From Nocardia inohanensis NBRC 100128 (lineage in GTDB: Bacteria; Actinomycetota; Actinomycetes; Mycobacteriales; Mycobacteriaceae): DNA of 64,000 nucleotides. The stretch spans positions 558,001 through 622,000 of the forward strand of contig NZ_BDBK01000002.1 in the NCBI RefSeq assembly GCF_001612945.1, written 5' to 3'. Under the pieces are notes generated by a model. That model saw only the letters and a list, made by a program, of their open reading frames with translations, was not told the origin of the DNA and ran no database searches. Made by a program: the position numbers and the translations under genes. Position 1 is the first letter of the stretch. Each line of letters starts with the position of its first letter. Shown here piece by piece: positions 17,388 to 28,089 of the stretch.

Positions 17388-20300
17388 ATGCCCGAGCATC
17401 GTCCACCCTTGGCGGGACTGGCCACGGTGGCTGGTGCCGATGCCGCTCTCCAGCAGGTCAGGAGCCTGATCGGCCGTGACTCCGCAATGCTGGTGGCGCC
17501 GACGGCGGTCCGTCCGTTCGTCGCGTCGACCATTGCCGGGGAGCGGCCCCTGGTGGTGGTGACCGCCACCGGCCGCGAGGCCGATGATCTCGCGACCGAG
17601 CTGGCCGAGATTCTCGGCGACAGCGTGGCGCTCTTCCCGTCCTGGGAGACCCTCCCGCACGAGCGACTCTCCCCGGGGGCCGACACCGTCGGCAAGCGCA
17701 TGCAGGTGCTGCGCCGGCTGGCGCACCCGGACGAGGGCATCTACGGCGAACCGCTGCGGGTCGTCGTCACCACCGTGCGCTCGCTCATGCAGCCGATGGC
17801 GCACGGGCTGGGCGATATCGAACCCATCGTGCTGCGGCGCGGCGCGGAGTTCGACTTCGACGAATTGCTCATGCGGCTGGTCGAATTCGCCTACGAGCGG
17901 GTCGACATGGTCGGCAAGCGCGGCGAGTTCGCGGTGCGCGGCGGCATCCTCGACATCTTCCCGCCGACCGCGGATCATCCGGTGCGCGTGGAGTTCTGGG
18001 GTGACGAGGTCTCCGAGCTGCGCTCCTTCGCCGTCGCCGACCAGCGTTCGCTGCACGACGATCCGGTCGAGCTGGTGGTCGCCCAGCCGTGCCGGGAACT
18101 GCTGCTCACCGACGAGCTACGCGCCCGCGCCGCCGAGAACGCCGCCGACGCCGCGCTGGTGGAGATGCTGGAGAAGCTCGCGGGCGGCATCCCGGTGGAG
18201 GGCATGGAAGCGCTGCTGCCGGTGCTGCAACCCGGCGAGCTGCAATTGCTCACCGAGGTGCTGCCCGCGCGAACCCATGTGCTGCTGTGTGATCCGGAGA
18301 AGATCCGCACCCGCGCCGCCGACCTGGTGCGCACCGGTCAAGAGTTCCTGGAAGCCTCGTGGACGGCCGCCTCCTTCGGCGGCGCGGCTCCGCTCGGCGC
18401 GCACGGACTCGACCTGGCGGCGTCCTCGTACCGGGGACTCGACGAAGTGCACGCCGATGCCGAGCGGCACGGCCTGCCCTGGTGGACGCTGAGCCCACTG
18501 GCCGCCGACGATCCGAACGAGATCGTGCTGCCCGTACTGGCCGCCCCGTCCGCGCGCGGTTCCGAGGAACTGGTCGCCACCATCTTCGCGTCACTGCGCG
18601 CGCACGTCTCGACCGGCGGCCGCGCGGTCATCGTGGTGGCGGGACACGGTACGGCGCAACGCATTCAGGAACGCCTCGCCGATGCCGAGGTCCCGGCCGC
18701 GCACCTGGAAGCCGGCGCGGAACCGGTTCGCGGACTGGTCGGCGTGCTCTGCGGTTCGCTGCACGACGGCATCGTGTTCGACGACGCCAAGCTGGTGGTG
18801 GTCGCCGAATCCGATCTCACCGGCAACCGGGTCACCGCGCCGGGCGAGGGCAAGAAGCTGCCCGCCAAGCGCCGCAATCAGGTCGATCCGCTGGCGCTCA
18901 CCGCCGGTGACATGGTCGTGCACGATCAGCACGGCATCGGGCGCTTCGTGGAGATGATCGAGCGCACCATCGCCGGGGCGCGGCGCGAATACCTGGTCAT
19001 CGAGTACGCGCCCAGCAAGCGCGGCCAGCCGGGCGACCGGCTGTTCGTGCCCATGGACTCCCTCGACCAGCTCTCCCGCTACGTCGGCGGCGAGATGCCG
19101 TCGCTCTCCAAGCTCGGCGGCTCCGACTGGGCGAATACGAAACGCAAGGCGCGCAAGGCGGTTCGCGAGATCGCCACCGAACTGGTGCAGCTCTACGCCG
19201 CCCGGCAGGCCGCGCCCGGTCACGCCTTCGCCCCGGACACGCCGTGGCAGACCGAGATGGAGGACGCGTTCGCGTTCACCGAGACCCAGGATCAGCTCTC
19301 CGCCATCGCCGAAGTGAAGGCGGATATGGAGAAGTCGGTGCCGATGGACCGCGTCATCTGCGGTGACGTCGGCTACGGCAAGACCGAGATCGCGGTGCGC
19401 GCCGCCTTCAAGGCGGTGCAGGACGGCAAGCAGGTCGCCGTGCTGGTCCCCACCACGCTGCTCGCGCAACAGCATCTACAGACCTTCACCGACCGCATGG
19501 CCGGCTTCCCGGTGGTGGTGAAGGGCCTGTCCCGCTTCACCGATCCCGCCGAATCGCGGGAAATCCTGGAGGGCATGACCACCAAGGACGTCGATATCGT
19601 CGTCGGCACCCACCGGCTGTTGCAGACCGGGGTGCGGTGGAAGGACCTGGGCCTGGTCATCATCGACGAGGAACAGCGGTTCGGCGTCGAGCACAAGGAG
19701 CACATCAAGGCGCTGCGCACGCACGTGGACGTTCTCACCATGTCCGCCACGCCGATCCCGCGCACCCTGGAGATGTCGCTCGCGGGCATTCGCGAGATGT
19801 CGACCATCCTCACCCCGCCCGAGGAACGGCATCCGGTGCTCACCTATGTCGGTGCGTACAACGACAAGCAGGTGGCCGCGGCGGTGCGCCGTGAGCTGCT
19901 GCGCGACGGCCAGGTGTTCTACGTGCACAACCGGGTCGCCTCGATCGACAAGGCGGCCAAGCGGATTCGCGATCTGGTGCCCGAGGCGCGGGTGGTGGTG
20001 GCGCACGGGCAGATGAACGAGGACATGCTCGAGAAGACCGTGCAGGGCTTCTGGGAGCGGGAATTCGATGTGCTGGTCTGCACCACCATCATCGAAACCG
20101 GTTTGGACATCAGCAATGCCAATACGCTGATCGTGGAACGCGCTGACGCGCTGGGGCTTTCGCAGCTGCACCAGCTGCGCGGACGCGTGGGACGCTCGCG
20201 TGAACGCGGCTACGCCTACTTCCTGTACCCGCCGGAGAAGCCGCTCACCGAGACCGCCTACGACCGGCTCGCCACCATTTCGCAGAACTCCGATCTGGGC

Positions 20301-20993
20301 GCGGGTATGGCGGTCGCCATGAAGGACTTGGAGATTCGCGGTGCGGGCAATGTGCTCGGCGCGGAGCAGTCCGGGCATGTGGCGGGCGTCGGGTTCGACC
20401 TCTACGTGCGCCTGGTCGGTGAAGCGGTGGAGGCGTACCGCGCCGCCGCCGACGGGCGGCCCATCACCGTGGACGAGGAAGTCCGGGAAGTCCGCATCGA
20501 CCTGCCGGTGGACGCGCACATCCCGCCGGACTACATCGGCTCGGACCGCCTGCGCTTGGAGGCGTACCGCAAACTCGCTGCCGCCCAGGACGATTCCGGG
20601 CTGGCCGCCGTGGTCGAGGAGCTCGTCGACCGCTACGGGCCGCTGCCGGTGGAGGTCGGGCGCCTGGTCTCGGTGGCCAAGCTGCGGCTGCTGGCCCGCG
20701 AGTACGCGATCGCCGAGATCGGTGTCACCGGAACCACTCTCAAGGTGTCGCCGATGCAGCTGCCCGACTCCAAGCAGCTGCGGCTCAAGCGGCTCTACCC
20801 GAACGCCACCTACCGCCCGACCACCGGCATCGTGCAATTGCCGCTGCCCCGAGTGGAAGACAGCGTGGGCGCGGAGCGGGTGCGCGATGTGCAGGTGCTG
20901 CAATTCGTGGCCGACCTGCTGCTCGCCCTGGACGGCAAGGCCCCCGGCGCGGTCGATGTGCGGGTCGCCACCGAGGCCACGGCGGCGCGGTGA
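17388..20993 (+). CDS. mfd: Transcription-repair coupling factor Mfd
   Basis: 1201-residue ATP-dependent translocase that pushes RNA polymerase off lesions and recruits UvrA. Domains in order are an N-terminal UvrB-like module ([20 protein letters not shown]), the CarD-like RNAP-interaction domain at about 505-585 ([17 protein letters not shown]), the SF2 translocase with Walker [15 protein letters not shown] at about 659, IIDEEQRFG and [13 protein letters not shown], then [20 protein letters not shown] and a C-terminal TRCF domain. The length is normal. The start ATG follows CCAGGAGTCTCCTT. Its TGA overlaps the GTG of mazG. Confidence 0.97.
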   Translation: MPEHRPPLAGLATVAGADAALQQVRSLIGRDSAMLVAPTAVRPFVASTIAGERPLVVVTATGREADDLATELAEILGDSVALFPSWETLPHERLSPGADTVGKRMQVLRRLAHPDEGIYGEPLRVVVTTVRSLMQPMAHGLGDIEPIVLRRGAEFDFDELLMRLVEFAYERVDMVGKRGEFAVRGGILDIFPPTADHPVRVEFWGDEVSELRSFAVADQRSLHDDPVELVVAQPCRELLLTDELRARAAENAADAALVEMLEKLAGGIPVEGMEALLPVLQPGELQLLTEVLPARTHVLLCDPEKIRTRAADLVRTGQEFLEASWTAASFGGAAPLGAHGLDLAASSYRGLDEVHADAERHGLPWWTLSPLAADDPNEIVLPVLAAPSARGSEELVATIFASLRAHVSTGGRAVIVVAGHGTAQRIQERLADAEVPAAHLEAGAEPVRGLVGVLCGSLHDGIVFDDAKLVVVAESDLTGNRVTAPGEGKKLPAKRRNQVDPLALTAGDMVVHDQHGIGRFVEMIERTIAGARREYLVIEYAPSKRGQPGDRLFVPMDSLDQLSRYVGGEMPSLSKLGGSDWANTKRKARKAVREIATELVQLYAARQAAPGHAFAPDTPWQTEMEDAFAFTETQDQLSAIAEVKADMEKSVPMDRVICGDVGYGKTEIAVRAAFKAVQDGKQVAVLVPTTLLAQQHLQTFTDRMAGFPVVVKGLSRFTDPAESREILEGMTTKDVDIVVGTHRLLQTGVRWKDLGLVIIDEEQRFGVEHKEHIKALRTHVDVLTMSATPIPRTLEMSLAGIREMSTILTPPEERHPVLTYVGAYNDKQVAAAVRRELLRDGQVFYVHNRVASIDKAAKRIRDLVPEARVVVAHGQMNEDMLEKTVQGFWEREFDVLVCTTIIETGLDISNANTLIVERADALGLSQLHQLRGRVGRSRERGYAYFLYPPEKPLTETAYDRLATISQNSDLGAGMAVAMKDLEIRGAGNVLGAEQSGHVAGVGFDLYVRLVGEAVEAYRAAADGRPITVDEEVREVRIDLPVDAHIPPDYIGSDRLRLEAYRKLAAAQDDSGLAAVVEELVDRYGPLPVEVGRLVSVAKLRLLAREYAIAEIGVTGTTLKVSPMQLPDSKQLRLKRLYPNATYRPTTGIVQLPLPRVEDSVGAERVRDVQVLQFVADLLLALDGKAPGAVDVRVATEATAAR

Positions 20994-21706
20994 GTCTGGA
21001 CCCGGATACCGCCGCCGACACCGCGCGCATGACCGAAGCGCTCGGCGAAGCCGTCGAGGTGATGGATCGCCTGTGGAAATTCGGCGGCTGGGAAGTCACC
21101 CAAACCCACGATTCGCTGCGCCCCTACCTGCTCGAGGAAACCTACGAACTCCTCGACGCCATCGGTGAATCCGATGCCGGCACCATTCGCGAGGAACTCG
21201 GCGACCTCCTGCTCCAGGTGCTGTTCCACTCCCGGATAGCCGAGGCCGCAGGCGAATTCACCGTCGCTGACGTGGCGGCCGCGCTGGTCGCCAAACTGAC
21301 CAACCGCAGCCCGCACCTCAGCGACGACGCCATCGACCCGAACGCCCCCCTCGCCGAGAAGATCGCCGCCCAGGAATCCGCCTGGGAACAACGCAAATCC
21401 ACCGAAAAAGCCCGCCGCTCCTGCCTCGACGGCATCGCCATGGCCCAACCCGCCCTGGCCCTCGCCGAAAAGATCCGGTCCCGCAGCCGCAAAGCCGGCC
21501 TCCCCGACGACCTCATCCCACCGGACCTGCGCGTGGTAACCCTGGGCGGCCCCGACAGCGCCGAAGAACGCCTCCGCAAAGCCACCCTCGCCTTCGCCGC
21601 CGACATCCGCGCGGCCGAGGACGCCGCCGAATCCGACCGCGGTGAACTCGCGCCGCTGACTGCTCAGGACTGGGTCCGGTACTGGCCGAATGGACCAGTG
21701 CAATAG
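20990..21706 (+). CDS. mazG: MazG family nucleoside triphosphate pyrophosphohydrolase
   Basis: 238-residue house-cleaning enzyme that hydrolyses (d)NTPs to NMP and PPi. The metal-binding EExxE...ExxD signature is present as [12 protein letters not shown] and [15 protein letters not shown] at about residues 44-80. [17 protein letters not shown] is typical of the mycobacterial type. It is shorter than the 325 residues I recall for M. tuberculosis MazG, lacking the N-terminal extension. The GTG start overlaps the mfd stop, indicating coupling, and the order mfd-mazG is conserved. Confidence 0.93.
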   Translation: MSLDPDTAADTARMTEALGEAVEVMDRLWKFGGWEVTQTHDSLRPYLLEETYELLDAIGESDAGTIREELGDLLLQVLFHSRIAEAAGEFTVADVAAALVAKLTNRSPHLSDDAIDPNAPLAEKIAAQESAWEQRKSTEKARRSCLDGIAMAQPALALAEKIRSRSRKAGLPDDLIPPDLRVVTLGGPDSAEERLRKATLAFAADIRAAEDAAESDRGELAPLTAQDWVRYWPNGPVQ

Positions 21707-21748
21707 CGACGGTGTTGCCATGGGGCGGAATCAGCTAGCGTCATCGGG

Positions 21749-22750
21749 GTGAGTGACGAAGGACGTGGGTCGGTCACCGAGTTCTACCCGTCGAAGACGG
21801 GTGCGGTCGGCGCGCTGCTGTTCTTCCTGGTGCTGACCGTGCTGCCCTTACCGGTGGTGCTGGACGGCGCCGAACATCCGGCGATGCGGCTGGGCGGGCT
21901 GGTGACCGTGGCGCTCTTCGGGTTCGGTGTCTACGGCATGCTGCACGAGCTGTTCCGTCCGCAACCGACCCTGGTCATCACCGACGCCGGCTTCACCTAT
22001 CAGGGGTTTCCGCACGTGGGCTGGCACGAGGTGGAGCGGTTGCGGCTGCGGGTGGGCCGGGTGCGGCGCGGCGGCCAGGAGGAACGCTTCGCCGAGGTGG
22101 TGCTGCGCGATCCGCTCGAATTCCGGTCCCGGGTAATGGCTTTCGGCGATGCGGGGCAACGCCGCGATCCGGATCGCCCGCTGTACATCGTGCCGGAGCG
22201 ACTACCCGTGCCGGTGGCCGAGGCGGTCGCGGCCATGGTGGCGCACTATCCGCCGCTGGTGCTGGCCGAGGGCGACGAGTCACCGGGGGCGCGTTCCTCG
22301 GGCGAGCTCTCCGCGGATCTGGAGATGGTCGAGGCCGCCCTGGTCGGCGTGCTCACCGATATGCTGCCGGTCGGCTGGCAGTTCGCGGTGCTGTGGTTCG
22401 TGCTGGTCGGCGAGGAGGGGCACGCCGGAATCCAGGTGCAGCTGGACGACGAATCGGTGCGCAATGTGAAGCTGGCCGACGAGACCGACGACGATATGGT
22501 GCTCGCCGAGGAGCTGCTCGCGTTGCTGGGCCGGCACAAGGAACTCTCCTACGACCAGATGACCGGCACCTGGCTGAGCGGCCGGGTGGCCACCAAGGCC
22601 GATGCCGACGGTGTGCAATTCCAGTTGTCGCGCAAGGAGATTCCGGAGTGGATCCCGGTCCCGGAACCGGATCAGTGCCGGCGCGAACTGGCCGCCTTCC
22701 CGCGCGCCGGGGACGAGATCCCGCAATGGATGCGGGAGCGCATCGCCTGA
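21749..22750 (+). CDS. Two-domain membrane protein, unknown function
   Basis: 333 residues. The N-terminal half has two helices, about 18-37 (GALLFFLVLTVLPLPVVLDG) and 46-64, followed by a PH-like beta region (TLVITDAGFTYQGFPHVGWH), resembling small membrane PH-domain proteins. The C-terminal half (about 190-333) is soluble and has an immunity-protein-like look (W-Q-F-A-V-L-W-F-V-L then a DDD-rich loop and LSYDQMTGTW), but I cannot assign a family. The GTG start is supported only by frame and position, 42 bp after mazG. It probably continues the mfd-mazG transcript. Confidence 0.65.
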   Translation: MSDEGRGSVTEFYPSKTGAVGALLFFLVLTVLPLPVVLDGAEHPAMRLGGLVTVALFGFGVYGMLHELFRPQPTLVITDAGFTYQGFPHVGWHEVERLRLRVGRVRRGGQEERFAEVVLRDPLEFRSRVMAFGDAGQRRDPDRPLYIVPERLPVPVAEAVAAMVAHYPPLVLAEGDESPGARSSGELSADLEMVEAALVGVLTDMLPVGWQFAVLWFVLVGEEGHAGIQVQLDDESVRNVKLADETDDDMVLAEELLALLGRHKELSYDQMTGTWLSGRVATKADADGVQFQLSRKEIPEWIPVPEPDQCRRELAAFPRAGDEIPQWMRERIA

Positions 22751-22797
22751 GCCGATTCGCGGCTATGCTCGGGTTGACCTCGGGTCTAGGAGGGTAA

Positions 22798-23499
22798 ATG
22801 CGGGGGCGCGGTATCGCCATGGGTCTGGCGCTGCTCTTTCTGGTGACCGGGTGCGGTCAGGTCGTGAAGGGTTCGGCGGCACCGGATCCGGCGGTGGTGA
22901 AGCTGCCCAAGCTGACCCCGGACCGAATTCCGGACATGATGCCCACGCCCGACGAGGTAGCCAAGATCGTCGCCGCGAGCAAGCTGGTGCAGAAGTTCGA
23001 GAACACCGCGCCGACCGTGCCGAAATACACCTACTCTCCGCCGGATTGCGGTTCGCTGGTGTACAGCGGTGACAAGCGCGCCTACGGCGATACCTGGTCC
23101 GGTTACCGGCTGCGGTCCTATCAGGAGCCGGGGGACGACTACGACCACAATGTCTTCCTGGCCGTCACCACCTTCAAGAATTTCCTGGTGGCCGAGGAAC
23201 TGGTGGGCAAGTATCGCGCCTATCTGGAGAGCTGCAAGGACACCGACGTCACCGATGTCTCGACCGAGAACGGCAAGTCCAGCACTACGCGGGTGACCAC
23301 GATGGCGCACAACTCCGATCCGTCGGCGGTCTCGGTTGATTGGATCCTCACCTCGACGTCGGGCAAGTGGTACTGCTCGAACACGATTCGCACGGTGGGC
23401 AATGCGGTGATCGAGACCGCGAGCTGTGCCACCGCCGATTCCCGCACCGCGCCGATCATCGCCGACCGGATTGCCGCGAAGATCAAACAGCAGCACTGA
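22798..23499 (+). CDS. Lipoprotein with PknH-C-like sensor domain
   Basis: 233 residues. The signal peptide MGLALLFLVTGC ends in a lipobox with the lipidated Cys at about residue 19, so the protein is exported and membrane-anchored. The mature part (DRIPDMMPTPDEVAKIV, then PPDCGSLVYSGDKRAYGDTW, VLxxC-type cysteines and WYCSNTIRTVGNAVIET) follows the pattern of mycobacterial PknH extracellular-domain lipoproteins such as LppH/LpqQ, with conserved cysteines. GGAGGG is close before the ATG. It lies 47 bp after the membrane protein gene, probably co-transcribed. The ligand is unknown. Confidence 0.78.
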   Translation: MRGRGIAMGLALLFLVTGCGQVVKGSAAPDPAVVKLPKLTPDRIPDMMPTPDEVAKIVAASKLVQKFENTAPTVPKYTYSPPDCGSLVYSGDKRAYGDTWSGYRLRSYQEPGDDYDHNVFLAVTTFKNFLVAEELVGKYRAYLESCKDTDVTDVSTENGKSSTTRVTTMAHNSDPSAVSVDWILTSTSGKWYCSNTIRTVGNAVIETASCATADSRTAPIIADRIAAKIKQQH

Positions 23500-23620
23500 C
23501 ACCGGCGTACCGGACAAACCGGTCGACTTTCGAATACCGGCTAACACCAGCGGTTTCCGCGCTGATGAGCAGGTGTGCCCAGCCCAGGTGTCCCGTGTCC
23601 CGTCAGCCGTCCGGAGCGCC

Positions 23621-26600
23621 ATGCCCGGCGGGGATGAACTGATCGGCCGGGACGCCGAACTCGGCCGCCTGCGCGTCGAACTCGCGGCAGCCCTGGCCGG
23701 GCGGTCGCGCATGGTGCTGTGCTCCGGCGAAGCGGGCATCGGCAAAACCCGCCTGCTCGGCGAGCTCGCGCGCGAAGCCGCCGACGCCGAGGTCCCCGTC
23801 CTCTGGGCCCGCTCGGTCGAACTCCCCGACTCGCCCCCGTTCTGGTTATGGCGGCAGGTGATGGGCGAATCCGGCGTAGCCGACACGCTTTCCGAATCCG
23901 GCGACGCCCCCGAACGCGCCCTGCTCTTCGAACGCATAGCGACCTGGCTCGACGACCTCACCGCCGCTCACGGTGCGCTCCTGGTAGTCGACGACATCCA
24001 ATGGGCCGACGAACCCTCCCTCGACGCCCTCCTGCACCTGGTCCGCTCGCTACGCCGCCATCGCCTCCTGATCTGCGCCGCCGAACGCACCGCCGCCGAC
24101 ACCGTCCTGTCCGGCTGGCGCGCCGTCCGCCCCCGCCTGCTCCCCGAAGCCGACGTCGAAACCGTCCTCCTACAAGGTCTCTCGCGCACCGATACCGCCA
24201 CCTATCTCAGTCGCGAATCCGGCCGAGACCTCCCCGGCTCCCTCCTGGCCCAAGCCCACGCCCTCACCGCCGGGAACCCTTTCTACATCCGCGAACTCGC
24301 CCGCGGCCTGCGTCACCACACGATGGAAGCCGCAGCCGCATCCCTCCTGCCGCCGGTCGCGCCGAACTCCGCGGACGGAACCGCCGCAGCGAGTACGGCT
24401 GTGGAATTCGATCCGGATGCGCTCGAGCGTGGTCCGGCCGTGACCGCGTCGCCCACGTTGAGCACGCTAGATGTGCCGCCGCGCTTGACCGATATCGTGA
24501 CGGTGCGGATATCGATGCTCGCGGAGCGAACACAGGAATTCCTCTGTGCGGCTGCGGTTCTCGGGCAGGAGTTCGAGATCGCGGTGGCGGCGCGGCTGGT
24601 GGAGCGGAGCACCGTGGCGTGTCTGCCCGAGGTGGAGGAGGCGGTGCGCGCGGGTGTGCTCGCGGCGACGCCGGCGGCGGGACGCGCCGAGTTCGTGCAC
24701 GGCTTGGTGCGATCGGTGCTGGTGGCCGGATTGCCGCTGCCGCGGCGGACCGAACTGCATCGGCGCGCCGCGCTGACGATCGAGGAGCTCTACGCCGATT
24801 GTCTCGACCCGCACCTCGCCGATCTGGCGCGGCACTGGTCCATGGTCGCGGCGACCGGTGATCGCGCCCCCGCGGTGGCCTGGTGCACCCGGGCGGCCGA
24901 ATACGCGTTCGCACAACTGGATTTCGATGCGGCGCACCAGCTTTACGAGCTGGCGTTGTCGAACGCCGCGGAAGCGCTGTCCGCGTCCACGCGCGGGCGA
25001 TTGACCCTGGCGAAGGCCGAAGCGGCCTTCCGTGCGGGCAGGCTCACCCTCGCGCGGCAGTACTGCGGGGACGTGGTGCACGCGGCGCGCCGAACCGGTG
25101 ATCCGGTGCTGCTGGCTGCCGCCGCGCTCACCCTCGAACCGATCGGCCGCCTCGGCTGGGATCGCGATATTCGGGACTGGTGCGAAGTCGCGCTCGCCGC
25201 TCTTCCCTTGTCCGGCCGGGCGGTGATCGGCGTCAACGGTCGCGTGCCGGCGGTCGATCCGTTGCCGTCCGAAGGTTCGAGTTCGGCCGGCGTGGCCGGG
25301 GATTGCCGATCGGTGGGGGAGTTGCGGGCGCGGTTGGTGGCGCGGCGGACCGAGGCGGCGGTGTGCTGCGGCACGGGTGGGGATGCGGAGGTGATGTCGG
25401 CGGCGGCATTGATCGCGGCGGAGCGGGGCGGGGGTGGGGAGGCGGTGGTGGATGCGTTGCGGTCGCGGCAGTGTGCCTGTGGGGGACCGGAGTTCGTGGA
25501 GGAGGGGGCGCGGCTGGCGCGGCGGTTGATCGAGATCGGCGTGCGGGAGCAGCGGCCGGAGGTGGAGTTGCGGGGGCGGTTGTGGGCGGTGGAGGTGTAC
25601 GGGCAGCGGGGGCGGCTGGATCGGGTGGATCGGGAGATCGTGCGGATGGGGTGGTGCGTGGAGCGGGTGGGCGGGCCGGTGGCGCGATGGCAGTTGGTGC
25701 GGGCCCGGGGCGGAATGGCGCAGGCGCGTGGGGAATTCGAGGATGCGCTGCGGTTCGGGCGGGAGGCGTTCGAGACGCTCGAACCGGGTGGGCATCCACG
25801 GGTGCTCGCGTACGCGGGGCTGGTGACGTTGGTCGGGCACCATTACGGGCATCGGCCGGAGCTGGTGGGGGAGCTGCTGGCGCGTGCGGACGGTGAGGTG
25901 CGGGCGGAGCTGTTCGTGCTGCTCGCTCCGGCGTGGATCGCCGCCGATCAGGGCCGCCTCGACGTGGCCGAACACCTGTTCCGCCGGGCCGGACCGCCCG
26001 CGGGCTGGGATGTTCCCGACGATATCCGGCTGGCGTACTACGCCGTCGGCGTGCAGATCGCCGCCGCGGTCGGTGATCTCGATGCCGTCCGCTTCTTCCA
26101 CGGCCGCCTCAGCCCCTGGCGGGGCCGCCACATCACCTGCACCGCCGGCTATTTCGGCCCGGTCGAACTGACGCTCGCCACCTGCGCCATCGCCCTGGGC
26201 GAATGGGACAAGGCCACTGCCGAGCTCACCGCCGCAGCCGATGCCTGCGCCCTCAGCGGCGCGGCCGCGCACGCCGTCGAAACCGCCTGCGCCCAAGCGC
26301 TCGTCGCCCACCACACCGGCGACCACGCCGCCGCAACGGCTTTCGCCGAACCCGCCCTGCACCGCGCCCGCGCCCTCGGCATGACCGACTGGGCCGAGCG
26401 CCTGCACACCCTGCTGCGAATACCGATCGCGCCACCGGCGCACCGGTGTTCGCCGGTCGGGCAGCCGGGTTCGCAGGTGGGGTTCTCGGGTTCGCCGGTC
26501 GCACACCCGGGTTGGGCGGTCGGGCAGTCGCATGAATCGGCTCGGCCGCTCGCCGAATCCCCGCTGTCGGAGCGGGAATGGCAGGTGGCGCTACTGGTGG

Positions 26601-26743
26601 CGGCGGGTGCGACCAACCGCGCCATCGCGCGCGAGCTGGTGATCTCGGAACGCACGGCGCAGAACCACGTTCAGCACATTCTCACCAAACTCGGTTTCGG
26701 TACCCGCAGCCGCATCGCCGCCTGGGTGACGGCGCAGCGGTGA
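23621..26743 (+). CDS. LAL-type LuxR family ATP-binding transcriptional regulator
   Basis: 1040-residue large ATP-binding LuxR (LAL/MalT-like) regulator. It has the N-terminal AAA/AAA16 module with Walker A GEAGIGKTRLL at residues 36-46 and Walker B LLVVDDIQWADE near 120, a long TPR-like helical middle, and a C-terminal LuxR HTH (LSEREWQVALLVAAGATNRA and VISERTAQNHVQHILTKLGF). The frame is open upstream, but ATG at 23621 with GGAG gives the standard start. An Arg/Gly/Val-rich stretch (about residues 560-720) is encoded by unusually G-rich DNA. Such regulators usually activate secondary-metabolism or catabolic operons; the target is not visible here. Confidence 0.88.
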   Translation: MPGGDELIGRDAELGRLRVELAAALAGRSRMVLCSGEAGIGKTRLLGELAREAADAEVPVLWARSVELPDSPPFWLWRQVMGESGVADTLSESGDAPERALLFERIATWLDDLTAAHGALLVVDDIQWADEPSLDALLHLVRSLRRHRLLICAAERTAADTVLSGWRAVRPRLLPEADVETVLLQGLSRTDTATYLSRESGRDLPGSLLAQAHALTAGNPFYIRELARGLRHHTMEAAAASLLPPVAPNSADGTAAASTAVEFDPDALERGPAVTASPTLSTLDVPPRLTDIVTVRISMLAERTQEFLCAAAVLGQEFEIAVAARLVERSTVACLPEVEEAVRAGVLAATPAAGRAEFVHGLVRSVLVAGLPLPRRTELHRRAALTIEELYADCLDPHLADLARHWSMVAATGDRAPAVAWCTRAAEYAFAQLDFDAAHQLYELALSNAAEALSASTRGRLTLAKAEAAFRAGRLTLARQYCGDVVHAARRTGDPVLLAAAALTLEPIGRLGWDRDIRDWCEVALAALPLSGRAVIGVNGRVPAVDPLPSEGSSSAGVAGDCRSVGELRARLVARRTEAAVCCGTGGDAEVMSAAALIAAERGGGGEAVVDALRSRQCACGGPEFVEEGARLARRLIEIGVREQRPEVELRGRLWAVEVYGQRGRLDRVDREIVRMGWCVERVGGPVARWQLVRARGGMAQARGEFEDALRFGREAFETLEPGGHPRVLAYAGLVTLVGHHYGHRPELVGELLARADGEVRAELFVLLAPAWIAADQGRLDVAEHLFRRAGPPAGWDVPDDIRLAYYAVGVQIAAAVGDLDAVRFFHGRLSPWRGRHITCTAGYFGPVELTLATCAIALGEWDKATAELTAAADACALSGAAAHAVETACAQALVAHHTGDHAAATAFAEPALHRARALGMTDWAERLHTLLRIPIAPPAHRCSPVGQPGSQVGFSGSPVAHPGWAVGQSHESARPLAESPLSEREWQVALLVAAGATNRAIARELVISERTAQNHVQHILTKLGFGTRSRIAAWVTAQR

Positions 26744-26894
26744 GTACCGGATGAGTAATTCGGCGGATTCGGTCGTTGCGTTCGGCTCGTATCGTGAGTA
26801 GAAGTCCGTTCCGACCAGTCGAAAGGCTTTCGTACGCAACGCGGTACCGGTGCTCGAGGGGTGCTCCGGATCGCCGAGCGGATCCCGAATGAGC

Positions 26895-26927
26895 AGCGGC
26901 GGCGCGGACCCTGCCCGCGCCGCCGCT
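26895..26927. terminator. Hairpin between convergent LAL regulator and terD genes
   Basis: Perfect 13-bp stem AGCGGCGGCGCGG / CCGCGCCGCCGCT with loop ACCCTGC, in the gap between the two convergent stops. There is no T-run on either side; it is likely a bidirectional terminator. Confidence 0.6.
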
Positions 26928-26945
26928 CGGCGATTGCACCGCCGT

Positions 26946-27521
26946 TCAGACATTGACCCCGTAATCGCGGGCGATACCCGCCAGCCCGGACGCGTACCCC
27001 TGCCCGATGGCCCGGAACTTCCATTCGTTGCCGTGCCGGTACAGCTCCCCGAACACCATGGCCGTCTCGGTCGAGGCGTCCTCGGTGAGATCGAAGCGGG
27101 CCAGCTCGGATCCCGTCATGGCATCGATCACGCGAATGTAGGCATTGCGGATCTGGCCGAAGGACTGCCGGCGGATCTCGGCCTCGTGAATCGAGACCGG
27201 GAAGAAGATATTGGTGATGCTGGGCGGCATGCCCGCGAGATCCACATTGATGGTCTCGTCATCGCCTTCACCCGCGCCGGTCAGATTGTCACCGGTGTGC
27301 TCGATGGTGCCTTCGGGCGAGCGCAGGTTGTTGTAGAACACGAAATGCGAATCCGAGAGCACCCGCATATTCGCTCCACAGGCCAGCGCGCTCGCGTCCA
27401 GGTCGTAATCGGCCCCGGTGGTGGTCCGTACGTCCCAGCCCAAGGCGACTGCGACCTTGGTCAGGTTCGGGGCCTGCTTGGACAGCGAAACATTTCCGCC
27501 CTTGGCCAGACTGACGCTCAC
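26946..27521 (-). CDS. TerD family calcium-binding/stress protein
   Basis: 191-residue TerD-domain protein, exactly the usual length. Signatures are VSLAKGGNVSLSKQAPNL at the N-terminus, DYDLDASALAC, the acidic calcium-binding loop GEGDDETINVDLAGM, and ASTETAMVFGELYRHGNEWK. GTG at 27521 is preferred over the longer open frame because AAGGAG lies four bases upstream and it yields the canonical TerD N-terminus. TerD proteins are linked to tellurite and envelope-stress phenotypes; here it is a single gene without other ter genes. Confidence 0.92.
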   Translation of the reverse strand: MSVSLAKGGNVSLSKQAPNLTKVAVALGWDVRTTTGADYDLDASALACGANMRVLSDSHFVFYNNLRSPEGTIEHTGDNLTGAGEGDDETINVDLAGMPPSITNIFFPVSIHEAEIRRQSFGQIRNAYIRVIDAMTGSELARFDLTEDASTETAMVFGELYRHGNEWKFRAIGQGYASGLAGIARDYGVNV

Positions 27522-27597
27522 AGTTCTCCTTCCCCGCGGTGCATTCACACCGCATCCCCACCCGATTATGGTCGATGCGGGGATCCCTCGCGCACGT

Positions 27598-28089
27598 TCA
27601 ATTCCGCCGTTCCGCCGCCATCTCTTTCAGGGTCGCCACCCGCGACTCCAGGTACTTCAGCTCGGTGGCGTCGAGCACGGTGCGCTGGATGCCGGTGAGA
27701 ACCGCGAAGGCGGACTGGCGATGATCGTCGATCACCTCCACGTCGATGGCGACCGCCGCGTAGTCGGCGGCACCGGGCATCGGATCGGCCAGCACCCGCG
27801 CCTTGCCGCGCGCGCACAAAGCCACGTTCCCGCCGCCGAGAATCAGCAGCGCCACCTCCGGCCGCTCGCGCAGCCGGGCCAGGGAACCGCGATCCGATTT
27901 CAAGCTGAGCAGCACCCGCCGGTCGCCCGCGCGCACCGGCCACGAGACCGGAATCGCGTGCGGCGCCGGATCTGTGGTCACCAGCACCGCGATGGTGTCC
28001 TGGGGCCACTCGGGCAGGGCGTCGAGTTCGGGATGTTCGGGGTGCATATGCGTCGAGGGCTCCTGACGTTCCCGCGCTTCGGCTACCAT
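27598..28089 (-). CDS. Pyridoxamine 5'-phosphate oxidase-fold (split-barrel) protein
   Basis: 163 residues with the PNPOx-like split beta-barrel pattern: TIAVLVTTDPAPHAIPVSW, VLLSLKSDRGSLARLRERPE and VALLILGGGNVALCARGKAR. Such proteins bind FMN or F420 and reduce or sense small molecules; the exact cofactor cannot be told. The frame opens with a GTG at 28140, but ATG at 28089 with GAGG upstream fits better. It lies 76 bp upstream of terD on the same strand and may be co-transcribed with it. Confidence 0.75.
   Translation of the reverse strand: MVAEARERQEPSTHMHPEHPELDALPEWPQDTIAVLVTTDPAPHAIPVSWPVRAGDRRVLLSLKSDRGSLARLRERPEVALLILGGGNVALCARGKARVLADPMPGAADYAAVAIDVEVIDDHRQSAFAVLTGIQRTVLDATELKYLESRVATLKEMAAERRN

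Noticed and set aside
24467..26533. 688-codon minus-strand frame opposite the LAL regulator
   Set aside because: Low-complexity Arg/His/Pro/Gly translation; the plus strand shows Walker and LuxR motifs along the same stretch.
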